Source: Purshia tridentata (lineage: Eukaryota; Streptophyta; Magnoliopsida; Rosales; Rosaceae). Taken from it: a DNA stretch of 64,000 nucleotides. The translations under genes were made by a program, and so were the position numbers. Location of the stretch: contig QANT01001066.1 of the NCBI GenBank assembly GCA_003254885.1, positions 1 to 64,000 on the forward strand. Reading direction: 5' to 3'. The notes beneath the pieces are model-generated. The model was given only the letters and a program-made list of their open reading frames with translations. It searched no databases and was not told the DNA's origin. Position 1 is the stretch's first letter. Each line of letters opens with the position of its first letter. This document shows positions 16,119 through 32,282 of this stretch, in pieces.

Positions 16119-17057
16119 AGAAGATTTTGGCTTACCATCTCAGTAAGCTTCATATGGGAAAATGTATAAGTTCCATAGCAAGCAATCTCGTGAGACATGT
16201 TTTGCTGTAGTTTTGTGTTTGGCTGTTAAAAGAGTTTGGTGTGAGAAATAGTTGACTTGGGTTTTATAAATACTTCAAATTTTGAGGTAAAATGAAAGAA
16301 AGAAAACTTGACGAAAGTGTAATGCAATCTTATTATAAGATGAATTCAGAATTATACAAGTTCTTCACAGTTTCATATTCATATTATTCAACAACACACA
16401 TGCACGTGGTTCTAACTTCTAAGTACCTTCCTGTTGGGCTGGGGACCTTGTGCAGTGCTGTTATGAGTTTCTAACAAAAGTACACTTACAAAAATGTCAA
16501 TGGTGGGGACAAGCAACTACTTAAGATTGTGGGGAAGATAGGTAAGGTATTATAATGGTGGCTGTGGCAGACAGCTAAATAGTGGTTGATATGGGAATGA
16601 CCTTGGTGATGGCGATGTGTGATCTGAAGCATCTTGGTGAAAGTGGAGATAACAACTAAAGTTAGATCGGTGAATTTGAGATTCAAGTCTCCAGAGGTGA
16701 GAGGTGGCTGTAGTAGCAATAGTAATGAGTAGAATGGTGACAGTGATGGTGGTTGTGACATTATGCATGTGTATTATTACCTCATTTTCCTTTATGCATC
16801 ATAAAGTTCCTTTATTGGACCCAAAAATCAAAGATATATATGTAGATGAAGTCAATTGCACCGTTTAAATCCCACAAACTTTTAACTATGGATCCCGACA
16901 TAGGTCATTTGCATCTGCTGCTAAATGCTCAGAACTCATTTTCATTTAACTATTCACACTCGCATGAAAGCAATATATTCATTATCAAACTCGTATATTC
17001 TTACGCAATGACAATTCTTGCAACTGTGACATGTCTCAAGCAATAAACCTTAATGGC

Positions 17058-17114
17058 CTACTCATCATCGGATGGATCGAAGTCCCCAATCTTCACATCT
17101 GCATCTTCTCCATA
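17058..17114 (-). CDS. Possible terminal exon of an unrecognised minus-strand gene
   Basis: After a CTGCTTATAG acceptor, the minus strand reads 57 nt that end in TAG: YGEDADVKIGDFDPSDDE. The acidic C-terminus looks protein-like. Upstream on the same strand, GGCCCA-type words near 19.67 kb could be a promoter, and about 18279-18162 holds an open stretch (LLAVTDRNSGFPWLKFRLLD) ending in a GTACGT donor. I could not connect these pieces into one frame and do not recognise the protein. It may be part of a small multi-exon gene, or chance. Confidence 0.25.
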   Translation of the reverse strand, partial: YGEDADVKIGDFDPSDDE

Positions 17115-20100
17115 CTATAAGCAGTTTGCAATTTGAGCTAAGACATACCGTATACTACAGAAATGAACAAGTCAAAGTTAATCAGATGTTATATCACTCA
17201 AATCCTTATTGTTGACTAGCTTTCTCCAAAGTATAAGATGACTTCAAAAAGTAGAGCAAAATAGTAAGAAAGACCCGATTCGAAGAGAACTAACAAGAAC
17301 ATGACAGATGCAACCCCGCTTCCCTCTCCCTCCAAGAACATGTCAAATCCCAAAAGTAGCTCTATCCAACTTTTCCTCATGAATTGAACACACATGATGA
17401 GAGAAAGTAAAATGTCACGAGAAGAAAAATGGTCCTAGTTGCCAGTATAATCGGGAATATTGAGTAATAGGCCGAGCAGCGAAAGTAGCTGAATGATATA
17501 TCTCATCAGATGCTCATAAAAGATTGACGATTCTTGAAAGTTTTCTATTAAATATAAATATTATGAGCAAATGCCACCCTACATAAGAATGAAACAAGTA
17601 TAACAGCTTTCCTTGGACGGTTGGACCTGCACAGTATTTTCACAAATCCAAGACATCACCAATACCTTTTCTCTGTTTTGACAAATAAAAGCAAATTCAT
17701 TACCTAACGAGGTTGGCTGGATGATATAAGCAAACTCATCGAGGTACATCATTTGTTACTCAGTACCCCATTTGACCTATTTCACTTTAATATCCCTTAT
17801 TCATACTTTCTAGTACCATCCATCATCTATATTCAAGGCAAAAAGAAAAGCTTTAAACTTCTGGCTTCATGAAAGTCTAATGCCTCACAGGACTTGCCAG
17901 GTATCAGGATAAAATGTTCCTGACCTTGACTGTTCAGGCACTAGGCATGAAGGCGTGAAGGCATGAGGGCTGTATGAACTCACAACATTTATATTATACA
18001 CACGCACTAGGCATAGAAGTCTAATGCCTTCACCCATTCATGTCAGTACTTCATATAAAAAAAGCATGAGGGCATATACATATCCATCTCTAAGCTTCAT
18101 AGATATAAAAGGTACAAGTTATAACAAAATGATTAGATACAAGATAAAACAGCATAACGTACCTGCCTACATCTAACAACCTAAACTTGAGCCATGGAAA
18201 GCCAGAGTTTCTGTCAGTCACAGCCAAAAGTCCCCTGCTTCCCAAGTTCTCCCTACCTACATCTCACATCTCATCCAGAAGACTCTTATACACATTTCTC
18301 TGATAGCCTAATGGTTAGGTTATCACGTAAATTGTCAAAGTTCCTGAAAAGAATTCTTTTGGGGATAGGAAAAACAGTTTCCTTTTGGTCTAATTAAACC
18401 CAAAACAGAAGTTATACTATTATTGGTCATTATACTAATATTGGTCAACTTAAAATGGAAGATCAGGACCTAATCCAACAAGGGTCATACTGCGAATCCT
18501 GTATCACAGCAGAACCTAACACAATAGACTGAAAACCAAGTGGACATTGGAGTATAAGCAGCTTAAATGTTCAACATTCATCAATAACATATAGCATATT
18601 TAGCTTTGCAACAAAACGTGAGGCTCAGAATTCAAAAAACTACAAGCAATTAAGAGACGAACCAAACTAGAAATAGTAGAAGATAAGTAAAATTCATCTT
18701 TACAAGTTAAAGGACTTCAGTAAAGGGGATCACTCTTTAATATCCCTTTTTTTAGTGACAAGATCCATTTTGAAGAGCATATTAACATCAAGGAATTCAA
18801 GCTGGAGCATTGCAGGAAGAGATGCCATACACCCACTTAAAGACTAATTTTGGAACTACCAGTTTGAAAGAGAGCATGCGTGAGCAGTAATAAATTTATT
18901 AGACTGCGAAACCAGTCTTTGTACGAATAAAAAATCAATGCATTGGAGAAACAAGGCAAGCGATTAGTTTTGAGTGTAATAGAATAAAATTTGTGAATCA
19001 CCATTTCAGTGGCTCCTGAGCCAAGAACAAGTTGAACCTCAATAACCCATTGCAGCTTCACTGCCAAATTCAAAGTGCTCAACCACAGACAAAGTTAAAA
19101 ATGCGACAAGAAGCAAGAACTGCAACAGCAAGGTAAGCAGCACACCAAACGCCAGCCGCGAACAACAATTTCAGGGCATCACAGTAGGCCATAAACACCA
19201 GCGACACCTGAATCACCGATGTCAATCAGAAACATCAACACAATAAAGAGCATCATTTTTTATAGAAAAAAAAAGAAAGAAAGAAACTTTACCGAAATCT
19301 AAGGCCGATCGATCATACAAAAAGCTCAGAAGCCTTGGAGTGCAATATACATACATCAAATTACGTATGATGGATTGCCTCTTCTTCTTGAAGGACTCTA
19401 TGGAGAAGCAAAATCTTGATGCAATTGCAATCAATGCAGCAATGAAATCCTTCTCTTTCTTTGTTTACTTTCCAAATAAAAAAGGGACAAAAGAGGTTGT
19501 TTTTCGCTTGGACTGAAAGTCAGATAGAGAAGTTAACAACTGGCATTGTGAAACTCGGTTACAGTTGAAAACGGAGTGGGCTTGGAGCCCGTGAGAAATC
19601 CTAAAAGGCTGAAGCTGTGTTGTGTACTCCGGGTCCAATTTGGACTTATTTTCTGAACATAGACAATAGGCCCAGTCCAGCTCAAATCATAACTATTCTT
19701 ATTGGTCAACGTTGTCAAAGATGGTTGTGATTTCTGATAGTATTTTTTTTAGATTTAATTATTGTGTGGACCTACATGTGAAAGATTGTTGTTTCTTAAC
19801 ATTTTAAATGATTTCTTGATTAAAAAAAAAACATTTTAGTTTATTTTATTAAACTTCAAGAATAATGTTTCTAGAGAAAAAAAAATACAAAAGATATATA
19901 TGATTGAAAACTAGTTGTTTAGTGCATCTCCAATATTGATTAGTCCTGCCATAATAGATCGAAATAAGTCCAACAAACACAAACAAAATAGGCTATAGTG
20001 ACATGCATTTGAAACGTAACAGTTTAACTGCTCAAAATTGTTTTATTTGCACGTATATATCGCATTTTTTTCCATATTTCTATTTATCACTTACAACTAT

Positions 20101-22264
20101 CTTTTTAAACTCCCTTATCTAAAGTTTATGAATAAAAGCACAGTGATATAACTATCCATCATAAAAAGGAAAAACCAAGTGTTACATACGTCACCAAGTA
20201 CACGTTTAATTACCCATTTGGTGAAAAACGTTAAAGTGGAGCTTATTTCAATAATTGAGGCACAGGAGTTTGGATTTTGAGCAATATGTAGAGTTGGATT
20301 CATTGATGTTACTGTATGCAACTTTTCTGGTTATTACTCACTTCATTTTATGTCTGAAAATTTGAAACTTTATGATTGATGCGAGTGTCTGTCACAGCAA
20401 GTTTGTCCATACTGATACTGTATATGTATAGTACTTTATTGCATGAAAACTATTGTCCAATGTCCAAGAACAATTTGTGAATTACTCTCATGCAGGTAAT
20501 TTCTTTAAACCATACACATTGGTTACTGGTTTCAAAAGCATATGGGAGGATGAGTCTCTTTTAGGCACAAACACTGTGTTTTACAGTGTGCATGTTTCAG
20601 CATTTAAAAGGCAGCAACACAAAACTAAAATAAGGGACTTTGAGCTGAGATCTTGGTGACCCACGTGCAAAAGTCCAGTACTAAATCTGGCAAATGCATG
20701 CAATGTAAATTATATATAATGGTGAATGGTGTGATTGATTGAATCGCAAAGCCAGAGAAGCAGTACTACTGCTACTGCCGACTGGACAGAAAAGAAAAGA
20801 AGAGAGAAAAAGAAAAGAAAAAGAAGAGAAAAGAAGAGAAAGGACTGGCCTAGCTATGCTCTAATCAGAGTTGACATGTTTGACAAGATGTAACAATGCC
20901 CCACCTCTACCCAACTCAGTGCTGTACAATTAATAGATTTAAAGAAGCAACAAAAGTCTTGCTGGTGTGTTGCACAGTCAATCAATAAATCAATGTGATC
21001 CGTGTACTCTAATCGTGTTCCATTACCCCTCCATAAATTTATGCTTCTTTTGAGGATTCTCTTCCTCATTTTACTACTTTTTACCTCTTCTTTTCATTAT
21101 TTGGTCTTCTTTAATTATAGATATAGCATATAGGGCCTTCTTCATTCATATCCACATTCTTTTTCAACCTTTTCTAGACCCCTCTTTCTCATATAATTGC
21201 CTAATAAATTAAACCTATAAATCCCTATCCTCACCAAAAAGCTTAACACTTTTAAAATGAGCTAAAATTCTTATTTCTTGCACATATATCATTAATTGTC
21301 TAATGAACATAATGTTTTTCTTTTTTTTTTGGCCAAGCAAAATTATTCCTTAATTAGGCATTAATCATGTAATTTATAAGATGCATGCTGTATACATGAT
21401 TGATATATCTCTTTTATGTAAAGATTTTGTCTCCTAGTATGGTATATTATGTCCTATTTAAAGAAAATTTGTCTCGTATATTATATATAATGATGACTTA
21501 ACATGAAATAAGACGTAATGAATAATATTGTATCCAGCTGTGTGATTAAAGTTTTAGAAGGCTATATATATATCAACAATGTTACACTTATTATATTTTT
21601 ATATCATCTTATCTAGTAATATACATGACATTTATATATTGAACACTAAAAATATAAAATAAAAATTTTAAAAATAAAAAAATAATTATCAATACAATAA
21701 TAACACATAAAATACATAATATATAAATATATTAAGAATAATATTACTGTATATACATGGGTAGCAGCGTACGAGTACTTTCATTTTGGGAAATAAGTGT
21801 TCTGTGGGGTGTGACGACAACAGTGCAAATAGAACAGAAAATGATGTGAGGTGAGGTGAGTTGAGGGCTCAAATTGCCGCACCAGAATTAGGTTGCCAAG
21901 GTTTACCAAGAAGTCACGTCCGCTGCCTAATGAGTATAATCACGACCACGTTTTAGTGTTTTACTATTCCCATTTTAAGGACCTATAGACTATAGTTTTA
22001 GAGGAAGGAAGAAACAAACAAAAGAAAATTAAAGCAGGTATATGAGATGAGATGGATAGGACGTTTTGGAATTGATATTGAAACTGTCATCACTTGCCCG
22101 ACGTGGTTGTCTCTTTGCATGGGCCCTCTTTTGGCTCCTTCCTTCATGGCCTCTTCTTCCCCCCCTCACTCCTCTACTGTCTTACTGATAATAATGTCTC
22201 CTCACCTCCTTAATTTCCAACTTCGGCCCCCACTTCATATATATTCCTCCAAGACTACACCCCT

Positions 22265-22292
22265 TTATATATATATATATATATATATATAT
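22265..22292. repeat. (TA)n microsatellite upstream of the ALOG gene
   Basis: An uninterrupted TA dinucleotide run of about 14 units, in or next to the 5' leader of the LSH-like gene. It is likely to vary in length between individuals. Confidence 0.9.
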
Positions 22293-22423
22293 CTCCCTCC
22301 TCTCCACTCTCCACCACAAAAATACAAGAACTACCTTATACATATATATAGCTTCTCTACCCATCTCTGATCACACCCCCAAATTCCAAACCCAAAACAA
22401 CCTAAATACCTACCTAGCTACAC

Positions 22424-23173
22424 ATGTCAGCAGCAGCTGCAGCGGCTGCCGCTGCCGTCGTCTGTCGGTCCAGCTCCAACAACAGCAGCTCCAACACCAC
22501 CGACAATTACCACCACCATGCATTCATGACACCCTCGCTACCACCAGTGGCGCCGCCTCTCAGCCGCTACGAGTCGCAGAAGCGCCGCGACTGGATCACG
22601 TTCGGCCAGTATCTCAAGAACCACCGCCCGCCGCTCACGCTGTCGCGGTGCAGCGGGGCCCACGTGCTCGAGTTTTTGAGGTACCTTGACCAGTTCGGGA
22701 AGACCAAGGTCCACGCGCACGCGTGCCCGTTCTACGGCCACCCGCACCCGCCCGCTCCCTGCCCATGCCCGCTGCGCCAGGCCTGGGGCAGCCTTGACGC
22801 ACTCATTGGCCGCCTCCGGGCAGCGTTCGAGGAGAACGGCGGGCAGCCCGAGACCAACCCGTTCGGCGCACGCGCCGTGCGGCTGTACCTGAGGGAGGTG
22901 AGGGACTCGCAGGCCAAGGCCAGGGGCATAGCTTATGAGAAGAAGAAGAGAAAGAAACCCCAACAACAACATCAACATGATCATGAGCAACATGGGTCGT
23001 CGTCTGAGGCAGTTGTGGCACATTTACAGTCTTCTTCGAGTACTGGTTATGGTGGTCGTGGGGGTGGGGGTGGGGGTGACTCGTCCGAGTCAAATGGGGT
23101 TATGCTCGATGGGTCTTCGTCATCAACTGCTGTCAGAAGAGGCTCCATGATACCCTTATCAGTGCTAAACTAG
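22424..23173 (+). CDS. ALOG-domain protein, LSH3/LSH4-like
   Basis: Plant-specific nuclear regulator of the LIGHT-SENSITIVE/LIGHT-DEPENDENT SHORT HYPOCOTYLS family, active at organ boundaries and in meristem or inflorescence patterning. It is a single exon of 249 aa. After an Ala-rich and Ser/Asn-rich start, the ALOG domain covers about residues 48-175: [37 protein letters not shown], and a zinc-ribbon insert with [10 protein letters not shown] and [20 protein letters not shown] basic nuclear-localisation motif (EKKKRKK) comes next, then a Gln/His and Gly/Ser tail ending IPLSVLN, which I associate with the LSH3/LSH4 branch. The ALOG coding region is markedly GC-rich against its AT-rich surroundings. 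A (TA)n run lies about 130 bp upstream. Confidence 0.93.
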   Translation: MSAAAAAAAAAVVCRSSSNNSSSNTTDNYHHHAFMTPSLPPVAPPLSRYESQKRRDWITFGQYLKNHRPPLTLSRCSGAHVLEFLRYLDQFGKTKVHAHACPFYGHPHPPAPCPCPLRQAWGSLDALIGRLRAAFEENGGQPETNPFGARAVRLYLREVRDSQAKARGIAYEKKKRKKPQQQHQHDHEQHGSSSEAVVAHLQSSSSTGYGGRGGGGGGDSSESNGVMLDGSSSSTAVRRGSMIPLSVLN

Positions 23174-25927
23174 CTAGGCTATGTGCATGATATGAATGCG
23201 CGCAAGGACTTTTGTATTTTGTTTTTAAATTTTAGTTTAATATTAGATCTTTAATTAGCTAATGCTTTATGTAACTTTTTTTTCCTTAATTTTAACAAGC
23301 CAAAAGTAATTTCATTAAGAGCAAATAGCCTTAATTAATTACGTTTACGTTTTAGCGCAACCAAAGAACAAACAACTAAACAAAATAAGGAATTTGCAAA
23401 TTCAAAGTTGATTGTATGTCATATCCTAAGAGATCATGATACATCTTTGAGTGTATATTGTTTAATTGGGTTGTGCGGAAATGACCCTGCCAGTGCCACA
23501 GCAGTTAGGTGTTACTGGCTAGTGGCTAGCATTATTGAGTTTTTGTCTGCGGAGCAAGTACTGTACCGGCTTGTTTTGGGTTAACTGTTCGAACTAGGGC
23601 TGTCCTTTAGTTTGGTTTTAACCGAACTGATTGAATCCAAATTTTTTGGTTCGATAGATCAATTTTCACGGATCGACAGCCTTGTTTTTATGTCTCAAAA
23701 AGTAAGAAATATTATGTGTCCTTCCTCCTTTCTACTTCATATCTCTCATCTCTAACCTCCCCTGTTTTATCTTTCTCATTTTAATACCCCTAAGGGTTGT
23801 CTCATATACTGAGACATATATTTATGACCAGGCATATATATACTTACAATTACGTAGTGGTTGAGAACAGGATTCTAGTATGTTAGAGGTTAGAGCACAT
23901 TTTTCGTCCACTTAATGTTGTCCAACTTTGGTCACGACTCAATGAGTCAATTGTGCTAAGCGTTTCCAATATCGATCCTTTCCTCCTTCGATCACACAAC
24001 ACAACACAAGCAGCTGGGATTTCACACATCTATCAAACTCGTTCTAAAAATTAATATACATATATATATATATATTTGAGTTATAGTAGATACATTAATC
24101 AATGTTGCAGATACCTGAACACATGTGGGGGCTAACTAGAACTGTAACTGAGTCGAGCAGATCAAGTCATGTGGCTCACTTCGAAATTGATGGTTTTGGA
24201 ATGGGGTTACTACTGGGTTAGGTATAGGGATCTTTATTTCGTTAATGGGTCTTCCTATCTCCTTGATTACAAAATTAATAATGTGATATATTCATTCATT
24301 TTGCTGACAAAAAAAAGCAAGTATCTGAAAAATATTTGCCTCTTTTTAACTATATATTTATTTAAGTTTGAGAACTTATTAGTTACTGCGTACTATTAAT
24401 TTTTTACAGTTTCGATCGAGTTTGACTCTTGCTAACTACAAATTTATATATACACAAATTTATTATCTGCTCACGAATTTATGGTTCCAGCAGGCAAGAA
24501 GATTATGACCTAAATAAAGCTACTCATGAAATTAATTTCTGGTAAGATAAGGAGATTAATTAGGTCCATGGAATATGATATGGGGCCCTGTCCTAACTTT
24601 AAGCAACATAAGGTGGTGGGTTTGGAAAGCTTTTAGGTCGTCTATGCCATTAGGTCTTTAAAGTACTAATCATGTTATTGACAATTAAGGCAATCAAAGT
24701 TTTTAATGGATAATTGATATTTACATATAAATATAATTAGCTAGTTAAGGGCATATAGGCAATTATTTAAATTGTAGGTGATTCGTCCGTGATGTCGGGA
24801 AAATGATTGGTCATCATCAGTACTCCATATATATAATTAATATGTGTACGTACGATACATCCATGAACAGTGATCGAGTTCATTCCCTCCACAAAAATGG
24901 TTATATGATTTATCTCTTATGATCAAGATTCAAGAGGAACAATAAAAATATTTGAAACTATTTGGGTACGTACGTTGAAGTCACTTCGTCTTCTTATTAT
25001 GGTTGCATTGGGACAGTATCACAACATTCGAGCTACCTAGCATGTGCAGCGACTATTTGATATATAAGTTAACTAATTGCAAATGCCAAAAATATATCTT
25101 CAAAGACTCTAATCTAGGGAACATTATTGGGATAACTGATATTAATATATTGCTTGGTTCTCAAGGACAAGGTGTGCAGGAATCACCAAGGGACTAGGTA
25201 GTCTTAACTTCAACCAATAACTACATGATCAAACCGTGAAGGTAAAAATCAAACCTTGATCACTTACTTTTTTGAAAAAATTATAATTTAATCATTCTAA
25301 CATTTCTCATTAAAAATAAAATTATGACTGTTTTTTCTAAATAAAGTTCTTTGACCATTGTCTTGTCAAAGAAATATGTAATTATTTTTTCATTTTTTGA
25401 GAATATACGATACAAGTTTACCTCATATTTTTTAGAGTATAGAATAAAATTTGTAAATAATGCATATTAGGTTTTAACTCTCTTAGAGTTAAAATATAAT
25501 ATAAATTACCAACAAACTAGTGCTTGAAGAATTAGTAGAAATGAACTCTCGAATATTTGAAATGATCACCGAGCGCTCTGTATATGGAATGTGTAAAAAA
25601 AAAAAAAACTAATGGATCAATATGTAACATGGAATAGTTATATTATTATTGGACTTTAGTTAGAATTTTTAAAATAGTATAATTTTAGTCAATAAATTGT
25701 AAAATTAAAGAACCTCCATGAAAGTCTCCTTACTTTTTTGTTAATATATAATTATCTTTCGAATATAAATTTTAAATATTGAAATGTAAAACTAAAACTC
25801 TTAGCTTTTAAACCCAAATAATATAGTTTTCAAAAGAAGCACATAATTAGCACCTTCAAATATGATGTCAACATGCAAATCGCAAAGTAGAAATTAGTAA
25901 GGAAATGAGGCAAAAGTAAACATTCAA
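23174..25927. other. AT-rich spacer between the ALOG gene and the tRNA gene
   Basis: Contains the 3' UTR of the ALOG gene, a small possible foldback element at 23596-23683, (TA)n near 24058-24074 and several poly-A tracts (for example 25597-25609). No open frame shows family features. Confidence 0.5.
23596..23683. mobile_element. Possible small MITE-like relic
   Basis: Starts AGGGCTGTC and ends GACAGCCTT, which are inverted repeats matching at 8 of 9 positions. The inside is rich in GGTTTTAACCGAACTGATTG-type words common in plant intergenic repeats. No clear target-site duplication is visible and it has no coding capacity, so it may be a decayed non-autonomous element or a chance palindrome. 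Confidence 0.3.
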
Positions 25928-25998
25928 GCACTAGTGGTCTAGTGGTAGAATAGTACCCTGCCACGGTACAGACCCGGGTTCGATTCCCGGCTGGTGCA
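25928..25998 (+). tRNA. tRNA-Gly (GCC)
   Basis: A complete 71 nt cloverleaf. The acceptor stem GCACTAG/CTGGTGC has 7 pairs with one T-G wobble, and the discriminator base is A. The D arm contains the box A sequence TGGTCTAGTGG. The anticodon stem GTACC/GGTAC encloses loop CTGCCAC, with anticodon GCC at 25960-25962. The T arm CCCGG-GTTCGAT-TCCCGG type holds box B GGTTCGATTCC. T-rich sequence directly after it (TTTTTTATTTTT) would end Pol III transcription. No intron. It stands alone in AT-rich DNA about 0.8 kb before the kinase gene. Confidence 0.97.
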
Positions 25999-26099
25999 TT
26001 TTTTATTTTTCTGTTTGTGTTTCGTCTTTCACGATAAAAAATACCCACCAAAAAAATTAACCATGGTTTAGTTTCCCACGCGTTTTCAAACGCAAAGAT

Positions 26100-26796
26100 C
26101 AACTCAGGTTACCCATTGTCCCGCCACGAGTATGGCCACGATTGGATAACCCTGAAAAACGCGTCAATCCCAACTTCGCGCGCCATTATTCCTCTGACGT
26201 GGGCAGACCCGTTCCCTTCCGTGCAATCACGTTCGCCGCCACGTGTCATCCAAAACCTCCAACTTTCTTGATGCCGTGCCGGTTGGCAGGACCATCTTAA
26301 CGCGACCGCAACTCCGCTGTCGACGTCATCGTGACTCTCAAGACTCCTAATAATCATCGGAAACTCCCACTTTCCCACAATACCCCTCAACCACCACTGG
26401 ACCGCTGTTCTTATACTCAAAGGCCAACAGGGGGTACGTTCGTAATTGCCACTGAAACCTTTCAATTAATTAATTCGGTTTAAATGAAATTAACTTTTCT
26501 TTTTTCTTTTCTGAGTCTTCTTCTGAGTAAGAAGGAAGCAGTAGAGAAAGTTCTTAGGCAGCTTGGCTCTGCTCGGTTTGATTCAGTTACAACTGCTTCC
26601 ACGTGAGCCTTCGATGCGATCTCTGCAATCAGTTAGTATTTTAATTTAATTTAATTTAATTATTATTGCTTCTGATCATTCAGAATTTTCCTTTTCTGAT
26701 AGCAATTTTATAATATTTACTTGGAAAATGGGTTGGGATTGAGTTGAATTGGATTGAATTTTAGGGCTGTGATTGAGTGAGCGAGTTAGTTTAGTG
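26100..26796 (+). promoter_or_regulatory. NDR kinase promoter and 5' UTR with ACGT-core cluster
   Basis: A GC-richer island upstream of the kinase start. Its ACGT-core motifs are TGACGT at 26195-26200, the G-box/ABRE CACGTGTC at 26240-26247, GACGTC at 26322-26327 and CCACGTGA near 26599. Such elements bind bZIP/ABF-type factors, so stress or ABA input is possible. An antisense frame through 26109-26465 reflects composition and is not called. TTTAATTTAATTTAATTTAATT near 26641 is a short tandem repeat in the leader or a 5' UTR intron. Confidence 0.45.
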
Positions 26797-31034
<4,238 letters not shown>

Positions 31035-32250
31035 CAAGCAAAGTGCCCTGTACAAGTTACTATCACAGCTTAAGGAAATTGAAAGATAAGTTGACAGAAC
31101 TGTAAAGGCAAGATAGGAAAATGATATCTGAATATTGTAAGTCTTAGCTTTTAAGTGCTTTCCTAAGTAATGTTCGTAGGCTCTGATCAATGACTTGTTT
31201 ATGGGTTGCCACAATGGTTGCATTGCGTATAGAATAGGTTGGTAGGTTATATAGCCAATTATGTCACAAAATTGTTGTCAACTTCCATGGTTATGGTGAG
31301 GTTTGTCGCCATGGTTTCTGTTCATATAGAGATTTACTGACAAAGCATATGGTTTAGAAGTGAGTCTGATACATACTCATTTCCTCATACCCAAGCCATG
31401 TAATTTTTTTTATTGTTTATTTATTAAAATTGTAAACTGCATGCGCAACCAGGATCCTTTTCATGTATGGAGGCTAGGAATCGACTATGAGACACTTCTT
31501 CTGACTTGTTTCTAAGTTCTAATCATTGACTGAGGACCTTTTTTGGGCAAAAACTCGACCGTTGACTGAGGACTTTTTCGGGCATCCAAATATATTAGGC
31601 TTATGAGCATTTCAAAAAATTTGACAAACAGAATGTCTTGAAAATCGAAGCACACTGAGATATTGTTCGCAACGAGAAACAAACTTCTAAAATTTTCTTT
31701 TCTTTTTCTTGTTTGGCATGATGGGGCCAAAGGCCCAAATCAAAACAACAACATGTATACAGAGCCTGTGGCCTGGTCACACCAGTTAAATCACTCGGGG
31801 TCGGGCCCACAATAGAACAAAGTCTCCAAAATCTCTCCTCTATTCTAAATTTCTTATGTAGCAGAACAGAACAATCTAATTGGTCGCTCCCATCTTTGTA
31901 TTTCCCATCAAAAACTCGAGACCCATTGCTGCGGCTAGAAATCTTTTCATATAATTTCAACTTCTTTTGACCACCCACTTAGATTATTTCATTGAGAAAT
32001 ATTTTGCTCACCACCAATTTTTTTATAATAGAAATCAATATTTTGTGGAACATAACTAACTATTGATCGAATGTCATAATGTAATGAGTTAAAAAANAAA
32101 AAAAAAAAAAAACCATTTCTCTGGCAGACTGGCATCAACAATATTCATGTTCTTTTCAAGAAGTTTCACATATCAGATGTTTATCGTTTTATAGACAATG
32201 AAAAATTTGTGAGGATTTTTTTCATGCATTATACCCATAAATTGCCACAC

Positions 32251-32282
<32 letters not shown>

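Larger units (their letters stand above)
16119..22423. other. Gene-poor 6.3 kb spacer
   Basis: No complete gene is recognised. It includes the 3' UTR of the CHUP1-like gene, a TGGTGA-rich segment near 16550-16750 and clustered imperfect repeats of GGCATGAAGGC/GGCATGAGGGC near 17940-18075. A possible minus-strand transcript lies between about 17.06 and 19.6 kb (separate entry). A polypurine tract (GAAAAGAAAAG-like) runs from about 20787 to 20845, and AT-rich DNA fills 21.1-21.8 kb. Short open frames in this stretch show no domain or family similarity. Confidence 0.5.

Noticed and set aside
16486-16768. Two overlapping minus-strand frames rich in Thr, Ser and His
   Set aside because: Produced by TGGTGA-type simple sequence after the CHUP1-like gene; no gene structure.
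18295-18335. tRNA-like D-arm sequence (TAGCCTAATGGTTAGG)
   Set aside because: No matching acceptor stem, anticodon stem or T arm nearby; not a tRNA.
22538-23023. 161-codon minus-strand frame across the ALOG gene
   Set aside because: Caused by the high GC content of the ALOG coding region; the plus-strand ALOG domain explains the sequence.
26109-26465. 118-codon minus-strand frame upstream of the NDR kinase
   Set aside because: Lies in a GC-rich promoter block and has no recognisable domain or splice context.
32091-32111. Ambiguous base in a poly-A run
   Set aside because: An assembly or sequencing uncertainty in a homopolymer, not a biological feature.
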